Of a DNA stretch of 64,000 bases, positions 56,038-64,000 are shown piece by piece. The notes under the pieces are model-generated. The model had not been told where the DNA came from and searched no databases. It saw only the letters and a list, made by a program, of their open reading frames with translations. Source of the DNA: Erythrobacter sp. QSSC1-22B (GTDB lineage Bacteria; Pseudomonadota; Alphaproteobacteria; Sphingomonadales; Sphingomonadaceae); contig NZ_LZRP01000006.1 in the NCBI RefSeq assembly GCF_001678665.1, forward strand, positions 186,001-250,000, written 5' to 3'. The position numbers and the translations under genes are program-made. The number at the start of each line of letters is the position of its first letter. The first letter of the stretch is position 1.

Positions 56038-56904
56038 TCAGCGGACCATCAGCACCGGGGCCTTGACCGTGCGGACCATCTCGCTGGTCGTGCTGCCAAG
56101 GATCATCCGGCGGATCGGCGAATGCCCATAGGCACCCATTAGCAGCAGCGCGTCTTCGGTAGCCGCCACGACGCCCGGGATCACCTGCTCGGCCTTGCCG
56201 CGTTCCATGATCGCGGTGACCGAATGCTCGGGCGCGAAACCGGCTTCGGCCCTGGCCAGCCTGGCGCGGTCGGTCTCGCTGCTCGCCTCGGCCATTACGA
56301 TGGTGACCGGCAGGCCCTCGAACAGCGGCGAGTTTGCCAGCCGCTCGAGCGCGCGGTCGGCGGCGGGGCTGGCGTCATAGGCGAAGACGATATGTTTGGG
56401 CTCGGAATAATCGCGCGAGGCGACCAGCACCGGCCTGGCGCTGGCGCGGACAACGCGCTCGATCATGGATCCGATATGGTCGCCCGCCGATTCATGCGCG
56501 ACGCCGCGCTTGCCGAGTACCAGCAAGCGGGCGCTCTCTTCGCGTTCGAGAATCGTTTCGACCACCCCGCCATGGCGGTGCAGCGCGGCGACCTCGGCAA
56601 CGCCGGCTTCGCGCAGCATCTGCTCGCCCGCGGCCAGCAATACGCGGCCTTTCCCGATCTCGATCCGGCTGCTGTCCCGCGACAGGCGCACCAGCTCTTC
56701 CATCAGGTCGCTCTTGACCCCGAGCCCGATCGCGCCCGACAGATCCTTGCGCGCGGTGACCGGATCGGGATGCTGCACCACGTGGAGCAGTTCCACGGGA
56801 AGTGAGAGCCGCACCGCCGCCCAGGCGGCGTAGCGGCAGACGCTGGTGGCATAGGTCGAGGCGTCGATCGCCGCGAGTACGTGTTCCAAGGTTCTCTCTC
56901 CCAC
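56038..56904 (-). CDS. Universal stress protein with two UspA domains
   Basis: A 288-residue tandem Usp. Each half has the alpha/beta fold; the second ends with GAYGHSPIRRMILGSTTSEMVRTVKAPVLMVR, the ATP-binding G-x2-G-x9-GS/T pattern, while the first half has GKRGVAHESAGDHIGSMIERVVRASARPVLV. Probably binds ATP. Its ATG at 56904 directly abuts the stop of the SulP gene, so the two are surely translated together. Confidence 0.93.
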   Translation of the reverse strand: MGERTLEHVLAAIDASTYATSVCRYAAWAAVRLSLPVELLHVVQHPDPVTARKDLSGAIGLGVKSDLMEELVRLSRDSSRIEIGKGRVLLAAGEQMLREAGVAEVAALHRHGGVVETILEREESARLLVLGKRGVAHESAGDHIGSMIERVVRASARPVLVASRDYSEPKHIVFAYDASPAADRALERLANSPLFEGLPVTIVMAEASSETDRARLARAEAGFAPEHSVTAIMERGKAEQVIPGVVAATEDALLLMGAYGHSPIRRMILGSTTSEMVRTVKAPVLMVR

Positions 56905-58389
56905 TCAGTGCGCGCCAAGCTGCCCGTCGGCGCCCGGCTTGTCGTGAATTGCATAGCGATCGATCATCGCCGCGCTGGCATCGTTGAGGCCCAGCACCTC
57001 GACCTCGGTCCCCTCGCGGCGGAACTTGAGGATCGCCTTGTCGAGCGTACCCACCGCCGAGATGTCCCAGAAATGCGCCTGGCTGACGTCGATGACGACG
57101 CGGTCGAGTACCTCCTTGTAGTCGAAGGCCGAAACGAAGCTGTCGGAGGAGGCGAAGAACACCTGTCCGCCGATGGCATAAGTCCGGATGCGACCATCCG
57201 CGGACAGGTCGGTCTCGACGGTGAACATCTGCTTGACCTTGCCGGCGAAGAACAGACCCGAAAGGATCACGCCCGCCAGCACGCCCTGCGCCAGATCGTG
57301 GGTCCAGACCACGATGATGACGGTCACGAGCATGACCACCGAGGATTGCCAGGGGTGGATGCGGATATCCTTGATCGAACGCCACGAGAAGGTGCCGATC
57401 GAGACCATGATCATCACCGCGACCAGCGCCGCCATCGGGATGATCGCCACCAGCGATCCCAGCACCAGCAGCAGGAACAGCAGGAACACGCCCGATACCA
57501 TGGTCGAAAGCCGCGTCTCGCCGCCCGATTTCACGTTGATGACCGACTGGCCGATCATCGCGCAGCCGCCCATACCGCCAAGGAAGCCGGTGAAGAAATT
57601 GGCGATGCCCTGGCCCTTCATCTCGCGCTGCTTGTCCGAGCCGGTGTCGGTCAGATCGTCGACGATCTGCGCGGTCAGCATCGATTCCAGCAGCCCGACC
57701 GCCGCCATGGTCAGCGAATAGGGCAGGATGATCTGCAGCGTCTCGAGCGTGAAGGGCACGTCGGGGATCAACCACGCGGGCAGCGCGGAGGGGAGTTCGC
57801 CCATATCGCCGACGGTGCGGACGTCGAAGCCCATATAGAACACCACCGCCGTCAGCACCGCAATCGCCACCAGCGGCGAAGGGATCGCCCTGGTCAGCAT
57901 TGGCATCAGGTAGATGATCGCGAGGCCCGCAGCGACCAGCGCATAGGTGAGCAATGGCACGCCGGTCAGCTCGGGCAATTGCGCCATGAAGATCAGGATC
58001 GCCAGCGCGTTGACGAAGCCGGTAATGACCGAGCGCGAGACGTATTGCATCAACAGGTGGAGCCGCAGGTAGCCCGCGATCACCTGGATGACGCCCATAA
58101 GGACGGTTGCGGCGAAGAGATAGTCGACCCCGTACTCGCGCACCAGCGGGACGACGATGACCGCGACTGCGGCGGTGGCGGCGGAAATCATGCCCGGGCG
58201 GCCACCGACCAGCGCGATGATCACCGCGATCGAGAACGAGGCGTAGAGGCCGACACGCGGATCGACGCCCGCGATGATCGAGAAACCGATCGCCTCGGGG
58301 ATCAGCGCAAGCGCCACGACGATCCCGGCGAGAATGTCGCGCCGGGGATTGGAAAGCCATTCGCGCTTGAGCGTATCGATATCGAACAT
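56905..58389 (-). CDS. SulP family anion transporter (bicarbonate/sulfate type)
   Basis: A 494-residue membrane protein starting [42 protein letters not shown]. It has the SulP membrane core and a C-terminal STAS domain ([31 protein letters not shown]). It is shorter and different from the SulP at 10670. Linked with a Usp gene, so it might carry bicarbonate under stress; the substrate is not decidable. Start at 58389 chosen by homology to the first strand. Confidence 0.92.
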   Translation of the reverse strand: MFDIDTLKREWLSNPRRDILAGIVVALALIPEAIGFSIIAGVDPRVGLYASFSIAVIIALVGGRPGMISAATAAVAVIVVPLVREYGVDYLFAATVLMGVIQVIAGYLRLHLLMQYVSRSVITGFVNALAILIFMAQLPELTGVPLLTYALVAAGLAIIYLMPMLTRAIPSPLVAIAVLTAVVFYMGFDVRTVGDMGELPSALPAWLIPDVPFTLETLQIILPYSLTMAAVGLLESMLTAQIVDDLTDTGSDKQREMKGQGIANFFTGFLGGMGGCAMIGQSVINVKSGGETRLSTMVSGVFLLFLLLVLGSLVAIIPMAALVAVMIMVSIGTFSWRSIKDIRIHPWQSSVVMLVTVIIVVWTHDLAQGVLAGVILSGLFFAGKVKQMFTVETDLSADGRIRTYAIGGQVFFASSDSFVSAFDYKEVLDRVVIDVSQAHFWDISAVGTLDKAILKFRREGTEVEVLGLNDASAAMIDRYAIHDKPGADGQLGAH

Positions 58390-58613
58390 GGGGATGATTG
58401 CCTGACCCACACAACCGGCGTGACGCAAGGGAACGGCGCAAGGCGACGACCACGATGTGCGAAGGGAATTGCCGGTTTGAACATTGTCCCGGGGATAGGC
58501 GCCGGGCCGAGCCACCCGGCAGCGCCGGGTCCGATGGATAGGCGCGCCTCTATGTCACAAAATGGGATGCTGCAAGTGCGAACGCCTGAGCGAGCGCACC
58601 CGAGCGGTCGCCG

Positions 58614-60809
58614 CTACCAGCGGATAAGGGGCAGGATCGATGCATTGTTGTCGGTCCAGGCCCGCAGCGCCGGGCGGGGCAGCGGCTCCCAGGCGAAATC
58701 CTTATCGCCTTCCAGCCGGGCCAGCGCCTGCTCGTCGCGCGCCAGCGCTATCCACACCGATGGGGTCAAACCTTCGGCAAGATCCTCGTCGTCGAAGCGC
58801 AACCGCCCCTGCCACCCCTGCGCCTCTGCGAGCGCCGAGACCATCGGTGCCAGATCGATAAAACGGTTGGAGATATGCACCAGCAGCAACCCGTCGCGAT
58901 CCAGCGCGCGGCCATAGGTTGCGAAGGCCTCCTCGGTCATCAGATGCAGCGGGATCGAATCCGAGGAGAAGGCGTCGATCGCCAGCAGATCGAAACGGCC
59001 TGCGGGTTCTTTCGCCAGCTCCAGCCGCGCATCGCCGATCACCATCCGCGCATCGGGAGCGCAGTCGGAGAGGAAGGTAAAGCTCCCGTCTCGCGAATAG
59101 GACAGGATTTGCGGATCGATCTCAAACAAGGTCCAGCGCTGTGTCGGCTTGCGGTAGCAGGCGAGCGTCCCCGCACCGAGCCCGACAATCCCGATTGCGG
59201 CATCGGGCGCGGCGCCGTTGAGCGCAATGCCGATCCCGGCGGAATCGCCATAATAGCTGGTCGGGTCGCGGCGGCGCTCGGGGTCGAGCCATTGGCGGCC
59301 ATGATTGGTGGTTCCGTGGTTGAGCTGGCGGAACCGCCCGCCCTCGGTCTCGACCACGCTGTAGACCCCGAAATAGGTCCGCGACCGTTCGCCCTGTGCG
59401 CTGAGCGCCAGTGTCGAGAGCCCGCCGTGACCGAGCATCAGCAGTGCCGCGACTGTGACAAACGCGGGGCGAACGCCGACCAGTGCGACCCCGATCAGCA
59501 CCATCGCGGCAATCAGCGCGAGGATCGTCTCGCCGTCGCCCGCCTCAGTGGCGCGGTGGAGCAGCCAGGAGAGCAGCGTCGCCAGCACGACCAGCGCGAT
59601 GACGAGCGCCTTGCCCGCGGTTCGATCGCTCAAGAAGGCGCGCACCCGCTCGATCACCAGCGTCTGCGGCATCAGCGCTGCCGCCGCGAGCAGCAGGATC
59701 GCGTGCTCGTAGATCCAGTCGAACAGCACCGGTGCGAGCAGCGCGGTGAAAGCGCCGCCCAGCGCGCCACCGGCGGCGACGATCAGATAGAAATAGGTCA
59801 GCTGCGAGGGATCGGGGCGCAGCGCGTAGAGCCTGCCGTGGAGCGCCACCGCCAGCACGAACAGCAGCCCGACCATCGCCAGCGCGATCGCCGGATTGGC
59901 CTGCCCGCCCGAAACCATTGCGAAGCAGCCCGCAGCGAGCAGCAGCACGGGTGCCATCCGGGTCAGGATCCGGGTCCAGTGACCGGCGTCAGAAAAGGCC
60001 ACCGAGAAACTGAGCAGGTAGAGCCCGAGCGGGATTACCCACAACAGCGGCATCGCCATGATGTCGGTGGTCAGCAGCGTGGTGGTCGAGAGCATCAGCC
60101 CCGAGGGGACTGCGGCTAGTGCCAGCCACACCAGCACGATGCGCGTTGCGGGCCGTTCGGCGCGTGGCTGCACCGGCTCTGCGGTCGCCTCAGCGGTTTT
60201 CCAGCGCTGCGCCACGGCCAGCATTGAGAGCAGGATCAGCACGCCATAACCCAGCGACCACAGTTCGCTCTGCGCGCTCAGCGACAGCCGCGGTTCAAGC
60301 CACAGCGGGTAGGCGAGCAGGCCGGTGAAGCTGCCCAGATTGGAAGCCGCATAGAGCGGATAGGGGTTGCCTGCACCCGGCGCCGCGGCGAACCAGCGCT
60401 GGATCAGCGAGGCCTGCGCCGCGACCAGCAGGAACACCGGTCCGACCGTCAGCGCCAGCAGCGCCGGGACCCACAGCACTTCCCACCCGGCAGCGGGCGG
60501 GGCGATATCGGCCAGCGATATCGGCAGCACCAGGGCCGCCAGCAGCAGCAGCGCGATATGGACGATACCCTGTCGCCGCAGCGGCCAGCGGCTCAGCAGA
60601 TGGGCATAGGCATAGCCGCCCAGCAGCAGCAGCTGGAACACCAGCATCGCGCTGTTCCAGACATTGGGCGCGCCGCCGAGCTGCGGCAGCGCGAGGCGCG
60701 CTACGAGCGGCTGGATCAAGAACAACAGGAAACTGCCCGCGAAGATGACCAGCGCGAACAGCGCCCGTCGCGGCTTCTGAGGCGCGCTCGTTTGCATGGA
60801 CTGGCTCAT
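58614..60809 (-). CDS. Fused membrane (MFS-like) / spermidine synthase-like protein
   Basis: A 731-residue protein. The first 460 residues carry about 12-14 membrane helices (FAGSFLLFLIQPLVARLALPQLGGAPNVWN is the typical start). The last 220 are a methyltransferase-fold spermidine synthase-like domain: GIVGLGAGTLACYRKPTQRWTLFEIDPQ, MVIGDARLELAKEP and FDLLAIDAFSSDSIPLHLMTEEAF. The role of these fusions is unknown; no speD or speE is adjacent. Confidence 0.93.
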   Translation of the reverse strand: MSQSMQTSAPQKPRRALFALVIFAGSFLLFLIQPLVARLALPQLGGAPNVWNSAMLVFQLLLLGGYAYAHLLSRWPLRRQGIVHIALLLLAALVLPISLADIAPPAAGWEVLWVPALLALTVGPVFLLVAAQASLIQRWFAAAPGAGNPYPLYAASNLGSFTGLLAYPLWLEPRLSLSAQSELWSLGYGVLILLSMLAVAQRWKTAEATAEPVQPRAERPATRIVLVWLALAAVPSGLMLSTTTLLTTDIMAMPLLWVIPLGLYLLSFSVAFSDAGHWTRILTRMAPVLLLAAGCFAMVSGGQANPAIALAMVGLLFVLAVALHGRLYALRPDPSQLTYFYLIVAAGGALGGAFTALLAPVLFDWIYEHAILLLAAAALMPQTLVIERVRAFLSDRTAGKALVIALVVLATLLSWLLHRATEAGDGETILALIAAMVLIGVALVGVRPAFVTVAALLMLGHGGLSTLALSAQGERSRTYFGVYSVVETEGGRFRQLNHGTTNHGRQWLDPERRRDPTSYYGDSAGIGIALNGAAPDAAIGIVGLGAGTLACYRKPTQRWTLFEIDPQILSYSRDGSFTFLSDCAPDARMVIGDARLELAKEPAGRFDLLAIDAFSSDSIPLHLMTEEAFATYGRALDRDGLLLVHISNRFIDLAPMVSALAEAQGWQGRLRFDDEDLAEGLTPSVWIALARDEQALARLEGDKDFAWEPLPRPALRAWTDNNASILPLIRW

Positions 60810-61018
60810 CGCATCCCAACTGATTGACGCTTACGGATGCGGTACGGTGCCGACACGCGGCTCGGTTATCTCAACCCTCGCAAGGGAACAACCGGCAAAC
60901 CGCCGCTTTGCATCGGATCGGGACACGCGGAACCGCGAAACAGGTGCAGCGGCGAGGGGGCCTCGTCGGCAAATCCTGGACGAATGGGTATCCGGTCGCG
61001 AGCCGATGGCCGGCTTCG

Positions 61019-61867
61019 TTAGCGGAGCGACCACGAAAGGCCGTGGAAGCTGATGCCGGCGAAGGAATCCCAGCTCGAGACCGCTTGTGCAACCTCGATT
61101 GCAGCATCGAACATCCGCTGTTCGTTGCCGAGGAAACTGATCCGGTCGGGCGGGGTCTCGCCTGCGACCGGGCCGGCCTCCAGAGCGATCCGTACGGGTT
61201 TGCTTGCTTCGACACCCCAATGGAGAAGCGGCCGAGCCAGATCCGCTACAAGCGCGGCTTCGGTGCGGTAGCCCATGATTGTCACTGCTTTTACCGAGGG
61301 TTCGACATCGCGGAGAAATCGGACACCGCAGGCTTCGTCCGCGACCCAGAATGGCAGGACGAGGTGGACCTGCGCGCCCACGGCTCGCGCCAGCGCATTT
61401 ACAGCAGCGCTCCAGGCGCGATAGTCCACGGGTGGCTTTCCCCAGCCTTGCAGCACGTAGGGTTCGATATCGTACTGAATTTCCGCAAGCTGTGCGTCGG
61501 CTGGCGCATTCGCCCGATAGCGCGCGATGGCACGCGCTCGATCCAGCGCTTTGGACAGGCCATTAGTCAGAACCATTCTCGGATCGCCCTCGACTGCTTC
61601 GACAGCGATCTTCGCTTGGGCTGCGGCACGGACAAACCTGCTCAGTTCGGCTTCGTGACGGACGCACCTGTCGGCGATCGTCAGGGTGATGTAGAGGTGG
61701 TTGAGCTTGCGTGTCACAGCATCGCGGATGAGCGCGTCACAGCCCTCTTGCCATGCTGCGGGCTCCCATGCCCAGGCGCCCGCGTCGAACCCGTGCCATT
61801 CCTTTGCAGGCGGCAGATGGACATCGGTCACCTCGGGCGAGCCCGCAAGCAGGGGCAGGTGTGGCAT
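61019..61867 (-). CDS. TIM-barrel-like protein, possibly glycoside hydrolase
   Basis: A 282-residue protein without clear signal peptide. Its order of strands and acidic residues (LAEIQYDIEPYVLQGWGKP; VKAVTIMGYRTEAALV; PVRIALEAGPVAGETPP; FAGISFHGLSWSL) fits a (beta/alpha)8 barrel. The DxE in QYDIEPY could be the acid pair. The family is not recognised with certainty. It is divergent to the response regulator and YaiO-type genes and so may act on the same polysaccharide. Confidence 0.6.
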   Translation of the reverse strand: MPHLPLLAGSPEVTDVHLPPAKEWHGFDAGAWAWEPAAWQEGCDALIRDAVTRKLNHLYITLTIADRCVRHEAELSRFVRAAAQAKIAVEAVEGDPRMVLTNGLSKALDRARAIARYRANAPADAQLAEIQYDIEPYVLQGWGKPPVDYRAWSAAVNALARAVGAQVHLVLPFWVADEACGVRFLRDVEPSVKAVTIMGYRTEAALVADLARPLLHWGVEASKPVRIALEAGPVAGETPPDRISFLGNEQRMFDAAIEVAQAVSSWDSFAGISFHGLSWSLR

Positions 61868-62157
61868 TGAAAAAACAGTCTGCGATTGGCGGATGTGGAG
61901 GGTCTCACATCAAGGCGCCAAGAGCACAAGATGGTCTTTCCGAGAAGGCCATCTGACCAAAAGAAGTAGGCGATGTCCTATAACGGATGCTTGCGCCTCG
62001 CATGACCGACGAGCGGAAGAGACGCGCCAGGGTCGGCAAAACCGAAGTGAACCGCCAGATAGCAAGCTGCCTGTGGCCGGCGGGCTTCGGCTGTCAAGCT
62101 GACATCAATCTTGAAGCGACTAACGAAATGTGAATGTTTGGAGTGAAAAGCAACCCA

Positions 62158-62529
62158 ATGAAAACAGTCTTGGTGGTAGACGACGAGCCGCTCCTCACGG
62201 AGCTGCTGGAATTCAGGCTTGCTGCGCGCGATTACAATCCCATCGTAGCGCGCGATGGGCGTGAGGCGCTTGCCAGGCTGGAGGATTCGGCGCCCGATGC
62301 GGTGGTGCTCGACGCGATGATGCCGGTGCATGACGGGTTCGAGGTGCTGCGGCGGATGAGAGCCTCGGAAGCGCATGCTCTCACTCCGGTGATCATGCTC
62401 ACCGCGCGAAGAGGCGAACAGGATATCGTCGGCGCCCTCGAGCTTGGGGCCAACGATTACCTGTTGAAGCCTTTCATGCCGGAAGAATTGCTGGCGCGGC
62501 TCGAGAGGCTGCTGAAGGACGCGCCATGA
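62158..62529 (+). CDS. Response regulator receiver protein (single domain)
   Basis: A 123-residue CheY-type protein: VLVVDDEPLLTELLEF, phosphoacceptor Asp in VVLDAMMPVHDGFEVL, MLTARRGEQDI and the Lys in YLLKPFMPEELLARLE. All active-site residues are present. The ATG at 62158 is preferred to 62134. Its stop overlaps the next gene's start by four bases, so it is tied to the YaiO-like gene. Confidence 0.93.
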   Translation: MKTVLVVDDEPLLTELLEFRLAARDYNPIVARDGREALARLEDSAPDAVVLDAMMPVHDGFEVLRRMRASEAHALTPVIMLTARRGEQDIVGALELGANDYLLKPFMPEELLARLERLLKDAP

Positions 62530-63548
62530 AATCCGCATCGCTTGCCACTGCGCTCCTGATTGGAGTGCTAACCGCAGCGCCATCGCCCGCTATGGCGCAG
62601 CCAAGCCCCTATGAGGAAGCGGTCGCTGCACGGTTGGCGGGCGATCCCGGCAGGGCAGTCGAATTGCTTGAACCCTGGGTGGCTGCAAACCCTCAGGACC
62701 TGGATGCGCGCGTGCAGCTGGGATACGCCTTGCTGGCTGTGAACGAGACAGATGCGGCAGCGGCCGAGTTCCGCTTCGTGCTCGCGGGAGCGCCCGATTA
62801 TGTGGATGCGGCCCAGGGGCTCGCGCTGATCGAGCAGCGACGCGGGGTTCCTACAGTGCGGCAAGGTTTTTTCTACGTCGAAGGAGCGATCAGCGACCTG
62901 TCGCAGGGGCGGGAGGGCTGGAGCGAGGTCGCTGCGGGCGCGCTGGTGCCGTTGAGCGCGACGGTATCGTCGAACCTCAGGGCAACCCACTATCGCCGCT
63001 TCGGTATCGAGGATGCGGAACTCGCGATCGGGGCTACGGTTCAGGCCGCTGCGAACAGCTGGTTCACTTTCAACGGTTCCATCACGCCATCGGCCGATTT
63101 CCGTCCCGAGTGGAGTGCCGGAGTGGGCGTCGAGCAGCGTTTGACGAATTCTGCCAACCCGTTGGTCGTCGGATTCGATGCGAGTTTTCAGCGCTTTCCG
63201 GTCCAGGATGTTCTGCTTCTCTCGCCAGTGGTCACCCAGTATTTCGATGATGGGCGCTATTCGATAACGGCGCGTGCCAACGCAATTCGGGCAGGGGGCG
63301 GATCGTTCCGCCTGGGTACTTCGGTGCGGGCGGACCATTACGCGCGTGAGCGGCTGCGATTTTTCCTTGGTGCGGCGACCGGACCCGATACCGACCTGGG
63401 CGTGGTCACCAACACGACGGCCTTGTTCGCGGGGACCGAATTTCCTCTCACCCGCACCATTTCAATGACCGCATCGGCCGCGCACGAATGGCGTGATGAC
63501 GACCTTGATCGTACCGAAGGAAGACTGGGCCTCAGGTTCGGCTTCTGA
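62526..63548 (+). CDS. YaiO-like outer-membrane protein with TPR start
   Basis: A 340-residue exported protein; signal peptide ends AMA near residue 24. TPR-like helices (YEEAVAARLAGDPGRAVELLEPWVAANPQDLDARVQLGYALLA) are followed by a beta-barrel of about 230 residues: AAGALVPLSATVSSNLRATHYRRFG ... RTISMTASAAHEWRDDDLDRTEGRLGLRFGF, ending in Phe as in barrel proteins. Similar proteins accompany exopolysaccharide (poly-GlcNAc-like) secretion. Confidence 0.88.
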   Translation: MKSASLATALLIGVLTAAPSPAMAQPSPYEEAVAARLAGDPGRAVELLEPWVAANPQDLDARVQLGYALLAVNETDAAAAEFRFVLAGAPDYVDAAQGLALIEQRRGVPTVRQGFFYVEGAISDLSQGREGWSEVAAGALVPLSATVSSNLRATHYRRFGIEDAELAIGATVQAAANSWFTFNGSITPSADFRPEWSAGVGVEQRLTNSANPLVVGFDASFQRFPVQDVLLLSPVVTQYFDDGRYSITARANAIRAGGGSFRLGTSVRADHYARERLRFFLGAATGPDTDLGVVTNTTALFAGTEFPLTRTISMTASAAHEWRDDDLDRTEGRLGLRFGF

Positions 63549-63554
63549 CGATCG

Positions 63555-64000
63555 ATGACTGCGCTTGTAACCTTATGGAGCGCGTCGCTGGTGCTGTGTC
63601 TAGCAGGGGCGTTCATGCTGTCCTTGCTAATCGTTGCGCGCATCTTTGCCGAACGGGCTTCGCACAATACGGAGCACGTCCGCAAACGGCTGGTACCGGT
63701 ACTTCTGGGCGGAGATGCGAATGTTGACAGGGTCTTCGGCCTCGAATTGCGGGTCGCCACCCGCCTGACCCTCGAACTGGCCGAATTCACGCGCGGAACA
63801 GATCAGGTCGAATTGCTGGCGGTTGCCGATGCGCTGGGCGTGCCTGGTTTTCTTCACAAGCGGTCTCGCTCGCGAACCGCACAGAAACGACTGACGGCGA
63901 TCGAGGCGCTGGCGCTGTTCGACAATTATACCGATGTCGTTGAGTACGCGCTCAACGACACCAACCCGCATGTAAGACTGGGAGCGGCGCTCGCTCTGTC
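63555..64000 (+). CDS. HEAT-repeat membrane protein, C-terminus beyond the window
   Basis: An ATG at 63555, seven bases behind the YaiO-like stop, opens a frame still open at the edge (148 residues). A membrane helix comes first (TLWSASLVLCLAGAFMLSLLIVARIFAE), then helical repeats (LTAIEALALFDNYTDVVEYALNDTNPHVRLGAALALS), the usual HEAT look. In sphingomonads this kind of gene stands before a family 2 glycosyltransferase in polysaccharide loci; that part is not seen here. Confidence 0.8.
   Translation, partial: MTALVTLWSASLVLCLAGAFMLSLLIVARIFAERASHNTEHVRKRLVPVLLGGDANVDRVFGLELRVATRLTLELAEFTRGTDQVELLAVADALGVPGFLHKRSRSRTAQKRLTAIEALALFDNYTDVVEYALNDTNPHVRLGAALAL

Noticed and set aside
56881-58917. 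A 678-codon plus-strand frame over the SulP gene
   Set aside because: Antisense shadow rich in Asp, His and Arg, with no signal or domain.

Overview
The window looks like a chromosomal segment of an alphaproteobacterium of the order Sphingomonadales, most probably Erythrobacteraceae (Erythrobacter, Porphyrobacter, Qipengyuania and relatives). The reasons are a GC-rich coding style with compact ATGA and TGATG gene overlaps, three small secreted proteins with the PEPxxWA-CTERM tail that is common in sphingomonads, FnrL/FixK control of a cbb3 oxidase, a GTA-type holin, and proteins of sphingomonad type (DUF6481, GFA, PRISE-like reductase). This placement is an inference from protein style; no rRNA or tRNA gene was found. 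GC-poorer stretches (about 4.9-8.8 kb, 47.9-49.1 kb, 52.85-53.15 kb) interrupt the backbone and carry repeats, IS remnants and secreted proteins.

Layout. 1-5 kb: possible start of a divergent histidine kinase, Lrp regulator, GFA protein, the aroQ-accB-accC operon, and a PRISE-type reductase broken by a small deletion. 5-9.7 kb: variable region with an IS5-type transposase remnant, three PEPxxWA-CTERM proteins whose 3' ends share related hairpins, and an IS6-family element with a nonsense codon in its transposase. The IS6 end truncates a CstB-like MBL/rhodanese gene. 9.7-17.8 kb: sulfide/persulfide cluster (SulP transporter, sulfide:quinone reductase with an in-frame TGA, TIGR01244-type phosphatase/sulfurtransferase, two YeeE/YedE half-transporters, MBL persulfide dioxygenase-like protein, divergent peroxiredoxin and ArsR regulator, periplasmic DsrE protein). 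17.9-20.2 kb: small protein, atypical receiver, Pcm, a probably frameshifted membrane protein and a 0.7-kb gene-poor gap.

20.2-30.4 kb: oxygen-limited respiration. An FNR-type [4Fe-4S] regulator, OmpW, a FixK-like regulator and a complete ccoNOQP-ccoGHIS cluster, with two TTGAT/ATCAA-type boxes placed to control them. 30.7-32.7 kb: BCCT transporter. 33.0-37.4 kb: the most unusual locus, a tight four-gene operon for an ulosonic acid of Kdo type. It holds a putative glycosyltransferase, a KdsD/KpsF isomerase, a CMP-sugar synthetase fused to an RraA/HMG-aldolase-like domain with an intact D-x20-R-D motif, and KdsA.

37.7-48.5 kb: lipoprotein, SH3-like protein, LuxR regulator, Yip1 protein, PPK2, DUF6481, GST-TrhO pair, TonB-like protein, a double-cupin protein, and a Pmp3/YqaE peptide. 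49.1-52.9 kb: a trypsin-like autotransporter protease facing a candidate I78 protease inhibitor. 53.2-60.8 kb: GTA-type holin, arsR-acr3-arsH, a UspA-SulP pair and a fused MFS/spermidine-synthase protein. 61-64 kb: the left part of what looks like an exopolysaccharide locus (TIM-barrel hydrolase-like protein, divergent response regulator, YaiO-like outer-membrane protein, HEAT-repeat membrane protein running off the window).
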